Assembly: GCA_027475525.1 (NCBI GenBank)
Contig: JAMWFC010000036.1
Coordinates: 186,001 to 250,000, forward strand
Source of the DNA: Macrolepiota albuminosa
Taxonomy: Eukaryota; Basidiomycota; Agaricomycetes; Agaricales; Agaricaceae
Direction of reading: 5' to 3'
DNA length: 64,000 bases
Shown: positions 21,279 through 30,707 of the stretch, in pieces
Layout: each line of letters opens with the position of its first letter
Numbering within the stretch: position 1 is the first letter of the stretch
Made by a program: the position numbers and the translations under genes
The notes under the pieces: model-generated
Databases searched by the model: none
Told to the model about the DNA's origin: nothing
What the model saw: the letters and a program-made list of their open reading frames with translations, nothing else

Positions 21279-23075
21279 ATGTCGCGCACCCCGACGCATT
21301 CCCCGACGCCCCCGCAAACGAACGAGGTCGCGCCCCTCATGACGTGGGAAGCCCGGGACGCGCGTTACCGGGCCCGACTTGACCGGGAGCGCGTGGCGGC
21401 GCTTGCCGAGCAACGTGAGTACTCCCGCGCCGCCCCTTTACCCTACTGACCTTTCCTTTTCAGAACAACGCAACATCCCGGCCCCGGAGGCGGGTCCCAG
21501 CCGACTTTCGGAGCCCATTCCCGAGGCTGGCCCCAGCGCCCCCCGGGAGCCCCTTCCGAGTCGCCCCGCGCCAACTTTCGCGCGGATGACCGTACGTCCT
21601 CCCCGTCCGCAACCCCCTCCCCGCCCAAGATTGCCAGCCCCCCGCTTTCGCCGTTCCGGGATGGCGATAGGGACCGTCTCAGAGGTCCCGGAGGGCCAAC
21701 GCGTCGCATGGGCGGATGCCACGCAGGAGCTGTTCGGGGAGGCCCTGGAGAGGCCCCGGGGACTGCCCACTCACGCTTGGTGCGTGAATAACGGTCCGGT
21801 GAGTCGCGCCCTTACCTGGGTTCCCCATTGCTGATTTCGGTACAGTGTCTGCACTGCGCCCGCCGGAGGGTGCTCTGCACCTTCGAAGTCCCGACTCCCT
21901 CGTCCCGCCGGGACACGGCCGTGTGCGAGGCTTGCCGCCTTCATCACGAGCGCTGTTCCGTGTCGGCGCTGTGGAGGGCGCGTTCTGTCGCCCGGGAGCA
22001 GGGGTGGCCGCTCGGGGGGGTTACTCGGAGGATGGGGGTGGAGGAGCGTGATTGGGTGGCGGAGCCGGCGGGGGAGGCGGTGGAGCCGGCGGGGGAGGAT
22101 CCCGCAGCGCCCGCGGAGGTGCCTAGTGGGAGGTCGGGGAGCCAGGGGGTCGTCCGGGTGGGGGGCCGGGGCCGGCCCGTGGTGTTGATCACGCGCCGGG
22201 CCCCTCGGTCCGTCGCCCGGGTGCAGGGGGGGCACCTGGACAAGGGGAAGCGGCGGGCGTCGCCCAGTCCCTCCCCGGAGCCCCCCAAGAGGGCGCGCCT
22301 GTTCCTGGGGACCCCCTCCCCGATCCGGTCGTCCAGTCCCTCCCCGGGACCTTCTTCCAGGGGGAGACGCCTGTTCATGGGGACCCCTTCCCCGGTATCT
22401 CCCCCACGCTTGTCCCCGGCGATGTTTTCCCCCTTGTCTGGGGGCCTACTGGCGGGCGAAGTCGGGACTCTGCAGGGACAGGTCGGGCGAGAGGGGGAGG
22501 GTCTCGAGGAGGGGGCGGGGGAGGAGGCAGCGGCTGGGAGGAGTCCGGAGGGGGATCGGGGGACCAGAGCTGCCCAGGGAGAAGTGGAGGCCGGGCTGGG
22601 GGCGTCGCAGGCGGGGCTGGAGCAGGGAGTGGGGATCCCGGAGAGGATCCCCTCGGGGCAGGAGTTGGTGGAGGGGCTGCGCCGCGATGTGGTGATCGCG
22701 CGCATGGCCTCATTGAGTGAGTTTCCCGTTGCCTGCCTGTTATTTCCGCTGATGTCTCCAGGCTGGGCCCGGGAGCACCGCTCGCTCCTGGACGGGGTCG
22801 CCGTGGCCCTTGCCGCGTTGCAGGGGGGGGAACGCCCCGGGGTGGAGCGCGGTCTCGACCTCCTGGGGCGGTTGGTGATTGCCCACCGGCGAAGGAACGT
22901 GCCTGCCCCGGGATCTTGGTTCGAGCGGGTGCTGGACGAGGGTGAGCCCCTTCCGTCCTGGGATGCGCTGGCCGAAGAAGTGTGGCGGGAGCAGGGTCCA
23001 GGGGGGATGGGGGAAGACTTCCGGGGTTGGCCGAGGGGAGGGGAGGGTGAGGGTAGCTCGGGGCCCCAGCTCTAG
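21279..23075 (+). CDS. Antisense spliced gene inside the chromovirus, unknown function
   Basis: It lies between the pol stop and the 3' LTR on the strand opposite to pol. The ATG at 21,279 opens MSRTPTHSPTPPQTNEV. Three small introns with canonical sites are visible: 21,415-21,463 (GTGAGT...TTCAG), 21,799-21,845 (GTGAGT...TACAG) and 22,717-22,761 (GTGAGT...TCCAG). The four exons total 1656 nt, 551 residues, ending in TAG at 23,073. A cysteine cluster near residues 158-195 is spaced C-x2-C-x6-C-x15-C-x2-C-x6-C (CLHC, CEAC), similar to a Zn2Cys6 cluster with a long linker. The middle is Ser/Pro/Arg-rich with near-repeats (RARLFLGTPSP and RRLFMGTPSP), and the C-terminal part is helical. Extra antisense ORFs are known from some LTR elements; I cannot assign this one a job. 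The intact, spliced frame implies selection or very recent insertion. Confidence 0.75.
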
Positions 23076-23345
23076 GGGTGCCATTTTTCTTGTTGATTCC
23101 TCGTTATCTTGACCCGTAGCTGTAGTATACTGTAACTGTAGTAAAATGTATATACTTATTCGCCGTGGTAAAAGAAAAGATGGTGTAAGTAAAGTAGCGG
23201 GGAAGCTGGGAAGAGTACCTTGCCCAGAATCCGGGGCACTACTGTGAAAAAAGGGTAAAGAAGGGGTAAAATCTTAGAAAGAGAAAGCAGAGAGTATACA
23301 TGGGAGTTGAATCCCTACTGAGCCCAGAGGCGGGGGTTACGCCCA

Positions 23346-26250
23346 CTATCGCCGTCTGTGAGTCCTGCGCCCGGGGGGGTCGTCTCCCGGGTGCCGTTGC
23401 TGGAAGTCCCGGAGTTTGTCGAGAGCGCCTTCGAGGTTTCGTCGCGGCTCCCAAGTGTCGTCCTCCGGGCCGTATCCCTTCCATCGTACGAGGAAGTGGG
23501 GTCGTCCACGAATGTTCCGGGAGTCGAGAATGTCTTCGACCTCGTAGTGATACTCGTCCTCGACCTCGACCGGGGGAGGGGGTTCGGGCCGTCGTTCGGA
23601 GAAGGGATCCGGGGGATGTCGTTCCAGGAGGCGGACGTGGAAAACCGGGTGTAGGCCCTTAAGTCCCGGGGGAAGCTCGATCTTGTAGGCGTGGGATGAG
23701 ACCTTCTTCAAAATTTTGAACGGACCGAGGCGCTTGTGATCGAGTTTTGGGGAGGGCCGGCGGGTGCGGAGGTGGCGCCGATCTAACCATACCTTTGTCC
23801 CGGGGGTCCAGTCAGGGGTGTCCTCCCGCTTCCGGTCGGCGTGTTTCGCATAGGCCTGGTTGGCGGTGTCGATTTCTTCCCGGAGAAACTCGTGAAGGGA
23901 CTGGAGGTCCCGGGCGACCTCGTGGGCGGCGTGTGACGGGATGTCCCGGAGCGAGAGCGTCAGTCGAGGGTGGTACCCCTTGTTGGCAAAGAAGGGCGAT
24001 ACCCCGGTGGCAGAGTGCGGCGTGTTGTTGTAGGTGAACTCGGCCAGGGGGAGTTCGGCGCGCCAGTCGTCCTGCAAGTAGTTGACGTACAGCCGGAGGT
24101 ACTGCTCGAGGGACTGGTTGACCCTCTCGGTTTGGCCGTCGGTTTCGGGGTGGTAGGCGGTAGAGAGGTTAGTCTTTACTTCAAGTGCCTTACACAGGGA
24201 AGTCCAAAACTTGGACACGAAGAGGGGGCCGCGGTCGGAGACGATGTCGTCCGGGAGGCCGTGCTTGGCGAAGACGTGCTCGAGGAACAGCCGGGCGAAG
24301 TCCGGGGCAGTATCCGTAGTGTGGCAGGGTAGGAAGATGCCCTGTTTGGTTAGCCTACACACAACGACGAGAATGGCATCGAACCCTTCAGATTCCGGGA
24401 GCTCGACGATGTGGTCCAGAGATATTGAGGACCAGGGGCGTCGTCCGACCGGCAGGGGTTTCAGGAGTCCGTACGGTCGGTGTCGGGGGACCTTGGCCCG
24501 GAGGCAGGGCTCGCATGATCGAATGTAGCGGGTCACGTCCTTCTTCAACCCTGGCCAAAAGTAAGTCCGGGAGATGAGCTGGAGGGTCTTACGTATTCCA
24601 GGATGTCCCCGGAGCTTGTGGTCGTGGTGTTGACGGAGGACGTCGTAGCGAAGTCGGGCGTGATCCGGGACGTAGATGCGGCCGTCCCGGAGGAGGAGTT
24701 TTTCGTCGGGGGACAGGGAGAAGGCGGGGTCCCGGTCGGTTCCATCAGGGGGGTTGCGGGGGTCGTGATCGGTGAAGTACTTGTCTCGGGGGGCGCGGCG
24801 AATCTGACTCAGGGTCCCTTCCTCGTTTAAGATCAGTAAGGCATTCAAATGTTCGGGAGGGATCACCACGCGATGATTGAATGCATTACGTTCCGCCTCG
24901 AACGACTTCTTGGGGTAGACATCCGGTCGGCGGGTGAGGGCGTCGGGCTTGGCGCCAAGTCGTCCCGGGCGGTATTGGATCGTGAAGTCGTATTCCGAGA
25001 GGATCTCGGACCATCGGGCCTGCCGTCGACTGAGTTGCTTGGTCGTGGTGAAGTACTGCAGGTTATTATGATCCGAGTAGACCTGGATCCGGTGTCGGGC
25101 TCCCTCGAGGTAGGCTCGCCACTGCTTGAAGGCTTCGACGATGGCGAGAAGTTCCTTGTCGTAGATGTCGTAGTTGAGCTCGGCGTCGATCATGGACCGG
25201 GTGTAGAAGGCGACTGGCCGGGGCTCCCCGCCGTCAGGTTCCATCTGCGAGAGGATCCCGGCGATGGCGTAGTCGGAGGCGTCACATTCCAGGATGATCG
25301 GGAGGGCCGGGTCGTAGTGCCGGAGTACCGGGGCGACTGTGAAAGCCTCCTTGAGCAAGTTAAAGACGCTCTGGCACTTACTGTCCCAGTTCCAGGCGAT
25401 GTCCTTGCGCGTGAGCCGGTTGAGGGGTTTCGTAATCCCGGAGTAGTTGTCTATAAACCTCCGGTAGAAGTTAGCGAAACCCAGGAAGGACTGTACTTCC
25501 TTGACGTTCCGGGGCTGCGGCCAGTTGACGATGGCCTCGACCTTGTGGGGGTCCATGCGAACGCCATTCGGGGATACTATGACGCCAAGATACTCAACCT
25601 CTTCCGTATGGAATGAACACTTCTCGGGCTTGGCGTGGAGATTGTGCTCCCGGAGGCGTTCGAGGACTTGCCGGACGTGCTTCTGGTGATCCTCCTTCGA
25701 GTCGGAATAGATGAGGATGTCGTCCAGGTAGACTATCACGAAGACGTCGCTCATGTCGTGGAAGATGTCGTTCATGAAGTATTGGAACGTGGCGGGGGAG
25801 TTAGTCATTCCGAAAGGCATTACAAGGTACTCAAACAGACCATACCGCGTGCGGAACGCGGTTTTCCACTCGTGTCCCGGGGCGATGCGGACATTGTTGT
25901 AACCGGAGCGGAGGTCGATCTTCGTGTAGACCTTGGCACTGCGAAGCCGATCGACCAGATCGCCGATGAGCGGGAGCGGGTAGCGGTTCTTCTTGGTGAT
26001 CTTGTTGAGTCCCCGGTAGTCGACACAGAGTCGGAGCGAGCCGTCCTTCTTCTTGGCGAATAGAACCGGGGCTCCGGCGGCGGAGGCGGAGGGTCGGATG
26101 AATCCCTTACCGAGCATTTCGTCGAGGTAGTCCTTGAGAGCCCGGAGTTCGACCTCCGACATGTTGTAGACCTTGCCGAAAGGGGGGGTGGCTCCTTCCT
26201 CGAGGTCGATGGTGTGATCATAGGGGCGATGAGGGGGGATCTCCTTGGCG
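23346..26250 (-). CDS. pol: Pol: reverse transcriptase, RNase H, integrase, chromodomain
   Basis: Copies element RNA into DNA and integrates it. The open frame begins upstream of the Met at 26,162, which is not a true start because [16 protein letters not shown] precedes it in frame; residues are counted from that Met. [10 protein letters not shown] (48-55), YLDD catalytic motif (145-148). RNase H: ECDASD (Asp294), KELLA (Glu337), [10 protein letters not shown] (Asp364). Integrase: H-H-C-C finger (His515, His520, Cys550, Cys553), then DDE residues Asp583 (SLDHI), Asp643 (VSDRGP) and Glu679 (GQTERVNQ), with 35 residues between the last two. GPY/F-like segment LGPFKI (812-817). Chromodomain about 871-920 ([26 protein letters not shown]), a module that directs chromoviruses to heterochromatin. 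No internal stop. Confidence 0.95.
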
Positions 26251-26404
26251 TCTCCTTCGGAGAATACGTCAGCGAACTCGTGATACTCCGGGGGAACTAC
26301 TTCTCGGAGGATTTGCTCCTCGGTTTTTCTCCTTCGGAGAATACGTCAGCGAACTCGTGATACTCCGGGGGAACTACTTCTCGGAGGATTTGCTCCTCGG
26401 TTTT
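26251..26404. repeat. 77-bp tandem duplication (2 copies)
   Basis: TCTCCTTCGGAGAATACG at 26,251 recurs at 26,328. It breaks pol after ADVFSEG; collapsing it joins directly to the [14 protein letters not shown] segment of the RT frame. Confidence 0.93.
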
Positions 26405-27965
26405 TGTTCCGGGGGAATAGCGTCCCCTCGTAGGTGTTCTTCCGGGAGGGAGGGCGAGGTGTGTAGCTGAAACGTGGGAGTTCCATCCCTCATGAGGCGG
26501 GCGAAGGGGGCGGCCCCAATGATCCTGATGTCGAGTGCGCTCGGGTCGATCGGAGTTGCGGAAGCGTCGGCCGGAGCGGGAAGGGGGCGGCCCCAATGAT
26601 CCTGATGTCGAGTGCGCTCGGGTCGATCGGAGTTGCGGAAGCGTCGGCCGGAGCGGATGTGACGCGTGTCTGAGACCGGCAGGGGTAGTTCGGCCCTTTG
26701 TATTGTTCCGAGGAATGTTTGGGGGTCGATCGGGGGCCTTGCGGTCTCGGACGGGCGTGGGAGGTGGGTGCGCCGGGGGCGCGTCGATCGTCCCGGGGGT
26801 GTCGGGCGTCGGGTCGTTCCCTAGGGCCCGGAGGTGCACGGCGGTCGAGGGGTGGTCTTCGGGTCCCGGGAAGGTCATGGTGAGCGTCCTCCAATCGATG
26901 TCGGGGTTCGTGTCGCGCAGCCAGGGCAGTCCCAGCACCATCGGGGTCGATTCGTGAAGTCGCGTGACCAGGAAGTCGGAAGTGAACTCGTAGTTGTTGT
27001 CCAGGGTCACGCGTCCCGAATGAGACCTTTGGATGGGGCCGGAGGAGGAGGGGGTGCCGTCGAGGCGTTGCAGGCGGAGGGGCTGGTCGAGGGAGTCGTG
27101 GGGGAGGTCGAGAGCGTCGCTGACGAAAACCCCGGTGGCTCCGCTGTCGATAAGGGCCGATATCGGTCCCGGGGTGCCATCCAGCCTGGCATTGATGACG
27201 AAAAAACCCCGGTGGCTCCGCTGTCGATAAGGGCCGATATCGGTCCCGGGGTGCCATCCAGCCTGGCATTGATGACGAAGGATCGGGACGAGCGGGATTG
27301 GAGTCCGGGGGTGGTGGGGGCCCGTCCTTCGGAGCAGGGTTGGGGGAGTGGGGGATGTCGAAGGGGAGTTGCTGGTCGTCGGGGTTCGGGTCCCGGGTCA
27401 GGCGAAGGGTGAGGTGTCGCCAATCGATGCGGGGGTTAGTGTCCCGGAGCCACGGGAGTCCTAAGACCAGGGGTGCGGAAGGATGAAGTTTTGTTATCAA
27501 CATCCGGAGAGTGTGAGTCTGTCCGTTGGCGAAGGTAACGGGCATACGCACGAAGTGGGTGATGTCCCCCGCCGAAGAGGCGTCTCCATCAAAGAGGCAG
27601 AGTCGTACCGGGACCGGGAGTCGCTGGGCGGGTTCCGGGGCGAGGGTAGACCATGCTTCGTCGATGAAGTTGTCGGTGGCGCCACTGTCGACGAGGGTGT
27701 TGAGGGGGGTTCCGGAGGGGGTGAGGCGGGTTTTGAGGAGGAGGGAGTGCGAAGAGTGGGAGGGTAGGTAAGCCGTGAGGGTGTCCTGTATGAGTGTCGT
27801 AGAGCGAAGGTGTGAGACCGGGGCGGAGAAGACGTCGGGGTCGATTCCGCGATTTAGGGCGTCTTCCGGGTCTAAATCGCCGGGTCGTTTTCCGAATACT
27901 CGTAGGTAGCGTCCTCCCCTTCGAAGGTCCAGGTGGCACGTCCCATGACCTGTCGTTTGGGGCAC
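26405..27965 (-). CDS. pol: Pol N-terminal part with two retropepsin domains, frame-shifted
   Basis: The frame opens in the gag overlap (VFGKRPGDLDP) and encodes a first aspartic protease domain with LVDSGATDNFIDEAW and LGLPWLRDTNPRIDW. A Pro-rich linker leads to a second one with ALIDSGATGVF, then after the duplication VSDALDLPHDSL, and LGLPWLRDTNPDIDW. Both keep the DSG catalytic triad. A spacer (IIGAAPF, FQLHTSPSLPEEHL) leads to the RT. As assembled, reading requires collapsing two 77-bp duplications. It also needs single-base shifts at a C-run near 27,312, somewhere near 26,690-26,850, and at an A-run near 26,395 where AAAAA should be AAAAAA. The tandem protease arrangement is seen in sequence and is unusual. 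Retropepsins act as dimers, so a tandem pair could in principle form a single-chain dimer; that is inference. Confidence 0.8.
26504..26657. repeat. 77-bp tandem duplication (2 copies)
   Basis: AAGGGGGCGGCCCCAATG at 26,504 recurs at 26,581. It interrupts pol within IIGAAPF. Confidence 0.93.
27126..27279. repeat. 77-bp tandem duplication (2 copies)
   Basis: AAAACCCCGGTGGCTCC at 27,126 recurs at 27,203. It falls exactly on the second protease active site (DSGATGVF); collapsing it restores the frame into VSDALDL. Confidence 0.93.
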
Positions 27966-29080
27966 TCGGAGATGAAATGTTCTTTCTCACCACAGAGTAT
28001 GCAGACACCCTCCCTTCTCCGTCGTTCCTGCACATCCGTCGGGACCTCGATCCAGGGTCGTCCCTTCTTTTGAAGCCGGTTGGCTCGGAGGGCCTCCTCG
28101 TCCCGTTCGTCGTCGAAGTCGAAGTCTTCGGGGTCTCCCGGGGGTTCCTCGGGGCTTGGCGCGTCGCCCGGGTCTTGGGTGGCCACGGCGGCGTTGAGCT
28201 GGGCCTGGGGGCGGGTGCCGCTGCCGGGGTTAGCATTGGGCGGGCCGCGACTCACCGGGGGTCGGCCGCCAGGGAACGCGGGGGGACCGGGGTTTCGACC
28301 TTGAGGGTTGGGAGCTTCGCCGGAGGGCCAAGGGGGTCCTCCTCTGGGGTTCCAGGGGGGTCGGGAGTTCGAATACTCGCTGCGGTCTTCCCAGTAGCGC
28401 TGGTCGATCTGCATGACGAGGGCCTTGTATCCGTCGTAGGAGGGTTGTTTCGGGGCGAGTCGGAGGACGTCCTTGATACGTTGTGGGAGGGCGCGGCGGA
28501 GGGCGTACCGGAGGGCGCTGTAATTCCAACCTGTCTCGTAAGCTTCCTTTTCAAAACGTACGATGAAGGTAGTGAAACGTTCTTCAGAGCGCATCCGGAG
28601 GTTGAAGAGGTTGTCCTCGGCCTCGGCCACGGTGTCGTATATCCCGAATTTCCCGGAGAACTCGTCGACGAAGGCTTGCCAGCGAGCGAGTGCCGGGTTG
28701 TTGGGGTCGAACTGGATGAGGGCCGTGTAGTGATCGAAGGCGATCCCCTGGAGGTACGACGCGGCAAAGGCCACCCGGGAGCTGTCAACCTGAAACGTGA
28801 GCGGCTTTGCCTGAAACGTATTAAGACACTGAGTGAGGAAGGTACGCCATTTCCGGGGGTCCCGGCCCGTGAACGCATCAGGTTTCTGAATGTCTAGGCG
28901 TCCTTCGCGGGCGAGGGCGTCGCGAGCGTCGTCCGGTCCGGCAGCGTTACGGGGAGGGGGGCCAGCGTTGTAATAGTAGTAGTAATGATTACCCCCCCCC
29001 TCCTTGAGGAGGAAAAGCACCAAGGGCGGGGCCCCACCCGCCGGGAGGTCCTCCTCCGGGCGGCTCACCTGGGGGACCAC
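27872..29080 (-). CDS. gag: Gag (nucleocapsid) with CCHC zinc knuckle
   Basis: Structural protein that packages element RNA. About 402 residues are open; the listed first codon is GTG, so the true start is uncertain and a Pro/Gly-rich leader lies upstream. The central Gag domain contains FTGRDPRKWRTFLTQC, FAASYLQGIAFDHY, WQAFVDEFSGKFG and FVRFEKEAYETGWN-like helices, typical of the retrotransposon Gag fold. A Pro/Gly/Asn-rich region follows. The zinc knuckle C-x2-C-x4-H-x4-C is at residues 360-373 (CILCGEKEHFISEC). It ends ENDPAI, overlapping the pol frame by 94 nt in the -1 register, which suggests programmed frameshifting. Confidence 0.88.
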   Translation of the reverse strand: MVPQVSRPEEDLPAGGAPPLVLFLLKEGGGNHYYYYYNAGPPPRNAAGPDDARDALAREGRLDIQKPDAFTGRDPRKWRTFLTQCLNTFQAKPLTFQVDSSRVAFAASYLQGIAFDHYTALIQFDPNNPALARWQAFVDEFSGKFGIYDTVAEAEDNLFNLRMRSEERFTTFIVRFEKEAYETGWNYSALRYALRRALPQRIKDVLRLAPKQPSYDGYKALVMQIDQRYWEDRSEYSNSRPPWNPRGGPPWPSGEAPNPQGRNPGPPAFPGGRPPVSRGPPNANPGSGTRPQAQLNAAVATQDPGDAPSPEEPPGDPEDFDFDDERDEEALRANRLQKKGRPWIEVPTDVQERRRREGVCILCGEKEHFISECPKRQVMGRATWTFEGEDATYEYSENDPAI

Positions 29081-29203
29081 GCCCGGGAGGCCCGTTGTCC
29101 CAAGGGGGTTCGTTCCTGCCAGGAGGGGGGCCGGGTCTCCACGCCGGGAGTGGCGGAGGTGGAGGGCCTGGGGGCCGTCCTCGAGGTTCAGCTGGGGGTG
29201 GCG

Positions 29204-29357
29204 GAGGCGGTCGGGGAGGGTTCGGCGGTGTCGGGTCGGGCGGAGGGGGGTTAGGTGCTGGGTCGGGTGCCGGGTTGCGCGAGGCGGTCGGGGAGGGTTC
29301 GGCGGTGTCGGGTCGGGCGGAGGGGGGTTAGGTGCTGGGTCAGGTGCCGGGTTGCGC
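29204..29357. repeat. 77-bp tandem duplication (2 copies, one mismatch)
   Basis: GAGGCGGTCGGGGAGG at 29,204 recurs at 29,281. The copies differ at one base (GGGTCGGGTG against GGGTCAGGTG). It lies in the Pro-rich stretch between ORF1 and gag. Confidence 0.9.
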
Positions 29358-30674
29358 GGGGACGTTCATTCCGGGAGGGTCGGGCTTGCATCGGGGGTCG
29401 CGGGGGTTCCGTAGGTCGAAGTGGGGTGGCGGATCGCGGCGGAAGTTGCGTTCCGGAGGGGCCGGGGCGGACGTGGCGGGCGGTGCTGGTGCCAGGGCGG
29501 GCGCGGGCGCGGGACGTTGTTCGTTGTTATCGCGCGTGAGCTCGTCAATGTAGCATAACGTGTCGTCCGTACTAGGGGTGTCCACCCGGGCTGTACCGGG
29601 GTTCGTCGGGGCCGGGGGTCGGGCGTTGTCTGTTCGCGGGAGGGGTTCCAGGGGTCTTTGAGGCTGTCCCCAGGTCTCGAAGGTACTAGGAACGGAGTTA
29701 GCCCTGCGGCGAGTTGACAAGCCTACCGTGCGAGCAGCGGGTTGATCGAAGAGGCCTCCCGTCGGGTTGAGGGACCGTAGTATGGCTGAGGCGTTCTGCC
29801 GTTCTTCCCGTTGCCGTTGCTCCGGAGTGGGGACCGTGGGGGCTGCCGGGACTGCTGGGGCCGGTTCCGGGGGTTCCCGTCGAATGTGAATCGAGCGACC
29901 TGGGTCCGCGGGGTCGTTGAGGGGCCGAGGGGAGGGGGACGCGTGGACTTCGTCGAGCAGCTGCTGTAATTCCTCCCGGAGGATCGTATTGCGCCTATAC
30001 TTTACCATGGTTTGCTCCGGGAGGTCTCCTCGCGTGAGGCGATCCCCGAATTCGACCAGGCAGTGAGCCCATTCCTCCGGAGTGCCTTCGAAGTCGTCGT
30101 GCCCGAACTCCACAAGCAGCGTCCTTGTCCGTTGCGCGAAGTCCTCCGGTGAGATCCTGAGAGAGCGGAGTATCTCGTCCCGTTGCCGTTCATACTCCTC
30201 GAGGCGTCGTCGTCCCATTGGCGAGGGAGGGGTCCGAGCGGGTGGAGCGGCGGCCGGGTAATGACGAGGGGGGTAGTCGGGGTAGGGGGGTCCTCGGGCT
30301 TCTCGGGGTTGGGGGACGGGGCGCTGGTAACCGTAGTAGGGGGTGGGTGCAAAGGGGCCCTCGCTGGGGGGAATCGGGCAAGGCCCACTGGGTGCAGGAG
30401 GGGTCTCCGGCAGGCCCCCGGGAATGCTCCGGTACGAGGGGACCTCCACGGGTCGTGCCATGGCTAGGTTGGGCGGAGGGGCCCAACTGGCTGAGGGCCC
30501 CAGATCATAGAAGGATGGGTCGGGGGCCCAGTGGCGGTGGAGGTACTGAGGTTCGTATGGGAGGGGTGGGTAGACAGGGCGGGGGGTCTGCGCGGAGTAG
30601 TGGTCGGGTACCGGGCGTCCGTAAGGGTCGGTCTGGTACCCCGTGGGGTAGTAGGTGTGAGTATACGTAGCCAT
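29340..30674 (-). CDS. ORF1 of the chromovirus: Pro/Tyr-rich protein, unknown
   Basis: The ATG at 30,674 is the first after the primer-binding site; 444 residues. N-terminal 150 residues are rich in Pro and Tyr (YYPTGYQTDPYGRPVP, YGYQRPVPQPRE). Then comes a charged helical part (RRRLEEYERQRDEIL, REELQQLLDEVH) with WAHCLVEFGDRLTRG, and a Pro/Ala-rich C-terminus. There is no zinc finger or enzymatic motif. The position upstream of gag and the absence of a gag domain suggest an extra N-terminal Gag-like or accessory protein. It ends at a TGA near the 77-bp duplication, with a TAA in the same frame just beyond, so it probably ends here naturally. The copy at the left window edge has the same N-terminus. 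Confidence 0.75.
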   Translation of the reverse strand: MATYTHTYYPTGYQTDPYGRPVPDHYSAQTPRPVYPPLPYEPQYLHRHWAPDPSFYDLGPSASWAPPPNLAMARPVEVPSYRSIPGGLPETPPAPSGPCPIPPSEGPFAPTPYYGYQRPVPQPREARGPPYPDYPPRHYPAAAPPARTPPSPMGRRRLEEYERQRDEILRSLRISPEDFAQRTRTLLVEFGHDDFEGTPEEWAHCLVEFGDRLTRGDLPEQTMVKYRRNTILREELQQLLDEVHASPSPRPLNDPADPGRSIHIRREPPEPAPAVPAAPTVPTPEQRQREERQNASAILRSLNPTGGLFDQPAARTVGLSTRRRANSVPSTFETWGQPQRPLEPLPRTDNARPPAPTNPGTARVDTPSTDDTLCYIDELTRDNNEQRPAPAPALAPAPPATSAPAPPERNFRRDPPPHFDLRNPRDPRCKPDPPGMNVPAQPGT

Positions 30675-30694
30675 CAAGAACGGTGTAAGGAAAG

Positions 30695-30707
30695 AGTCTT
30701 GATATTA
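30695..30707 (-). other. Self-primer binding site
   Basis: On the minus strand TAATATCAAGACT follows the 5' LTR directly. AATATCAAGACT is a perfect 12-nt complement of AGTCTTGATATT inside the same LTR (31,070-31,081). No tRNA 3'-end match (TGG...) is present. This is the arrangement of Tf1-type self-priming elements, in which the 5' end of the RNA folds back as primer. Confidence 0.75.

Noticed and set aside
22375..23084. Minus-strand Pro/Ser-rich frames opposite the antisense gene
   Set aside because: Shadow of a GC-rich coding strand; the plus strand has consistent splice sites and cysteine spacing.
24849..25616. Long plus-strand frame (255 codons) opposite RT, and similar ones at 23,970-24,332, 26,535-26,957 and 27,812-28,897
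   Set aside because: They mirror the GC-rich pol and gag codons, lack introns or domain signatures, and the minus strand carries clear catalytic motifs.
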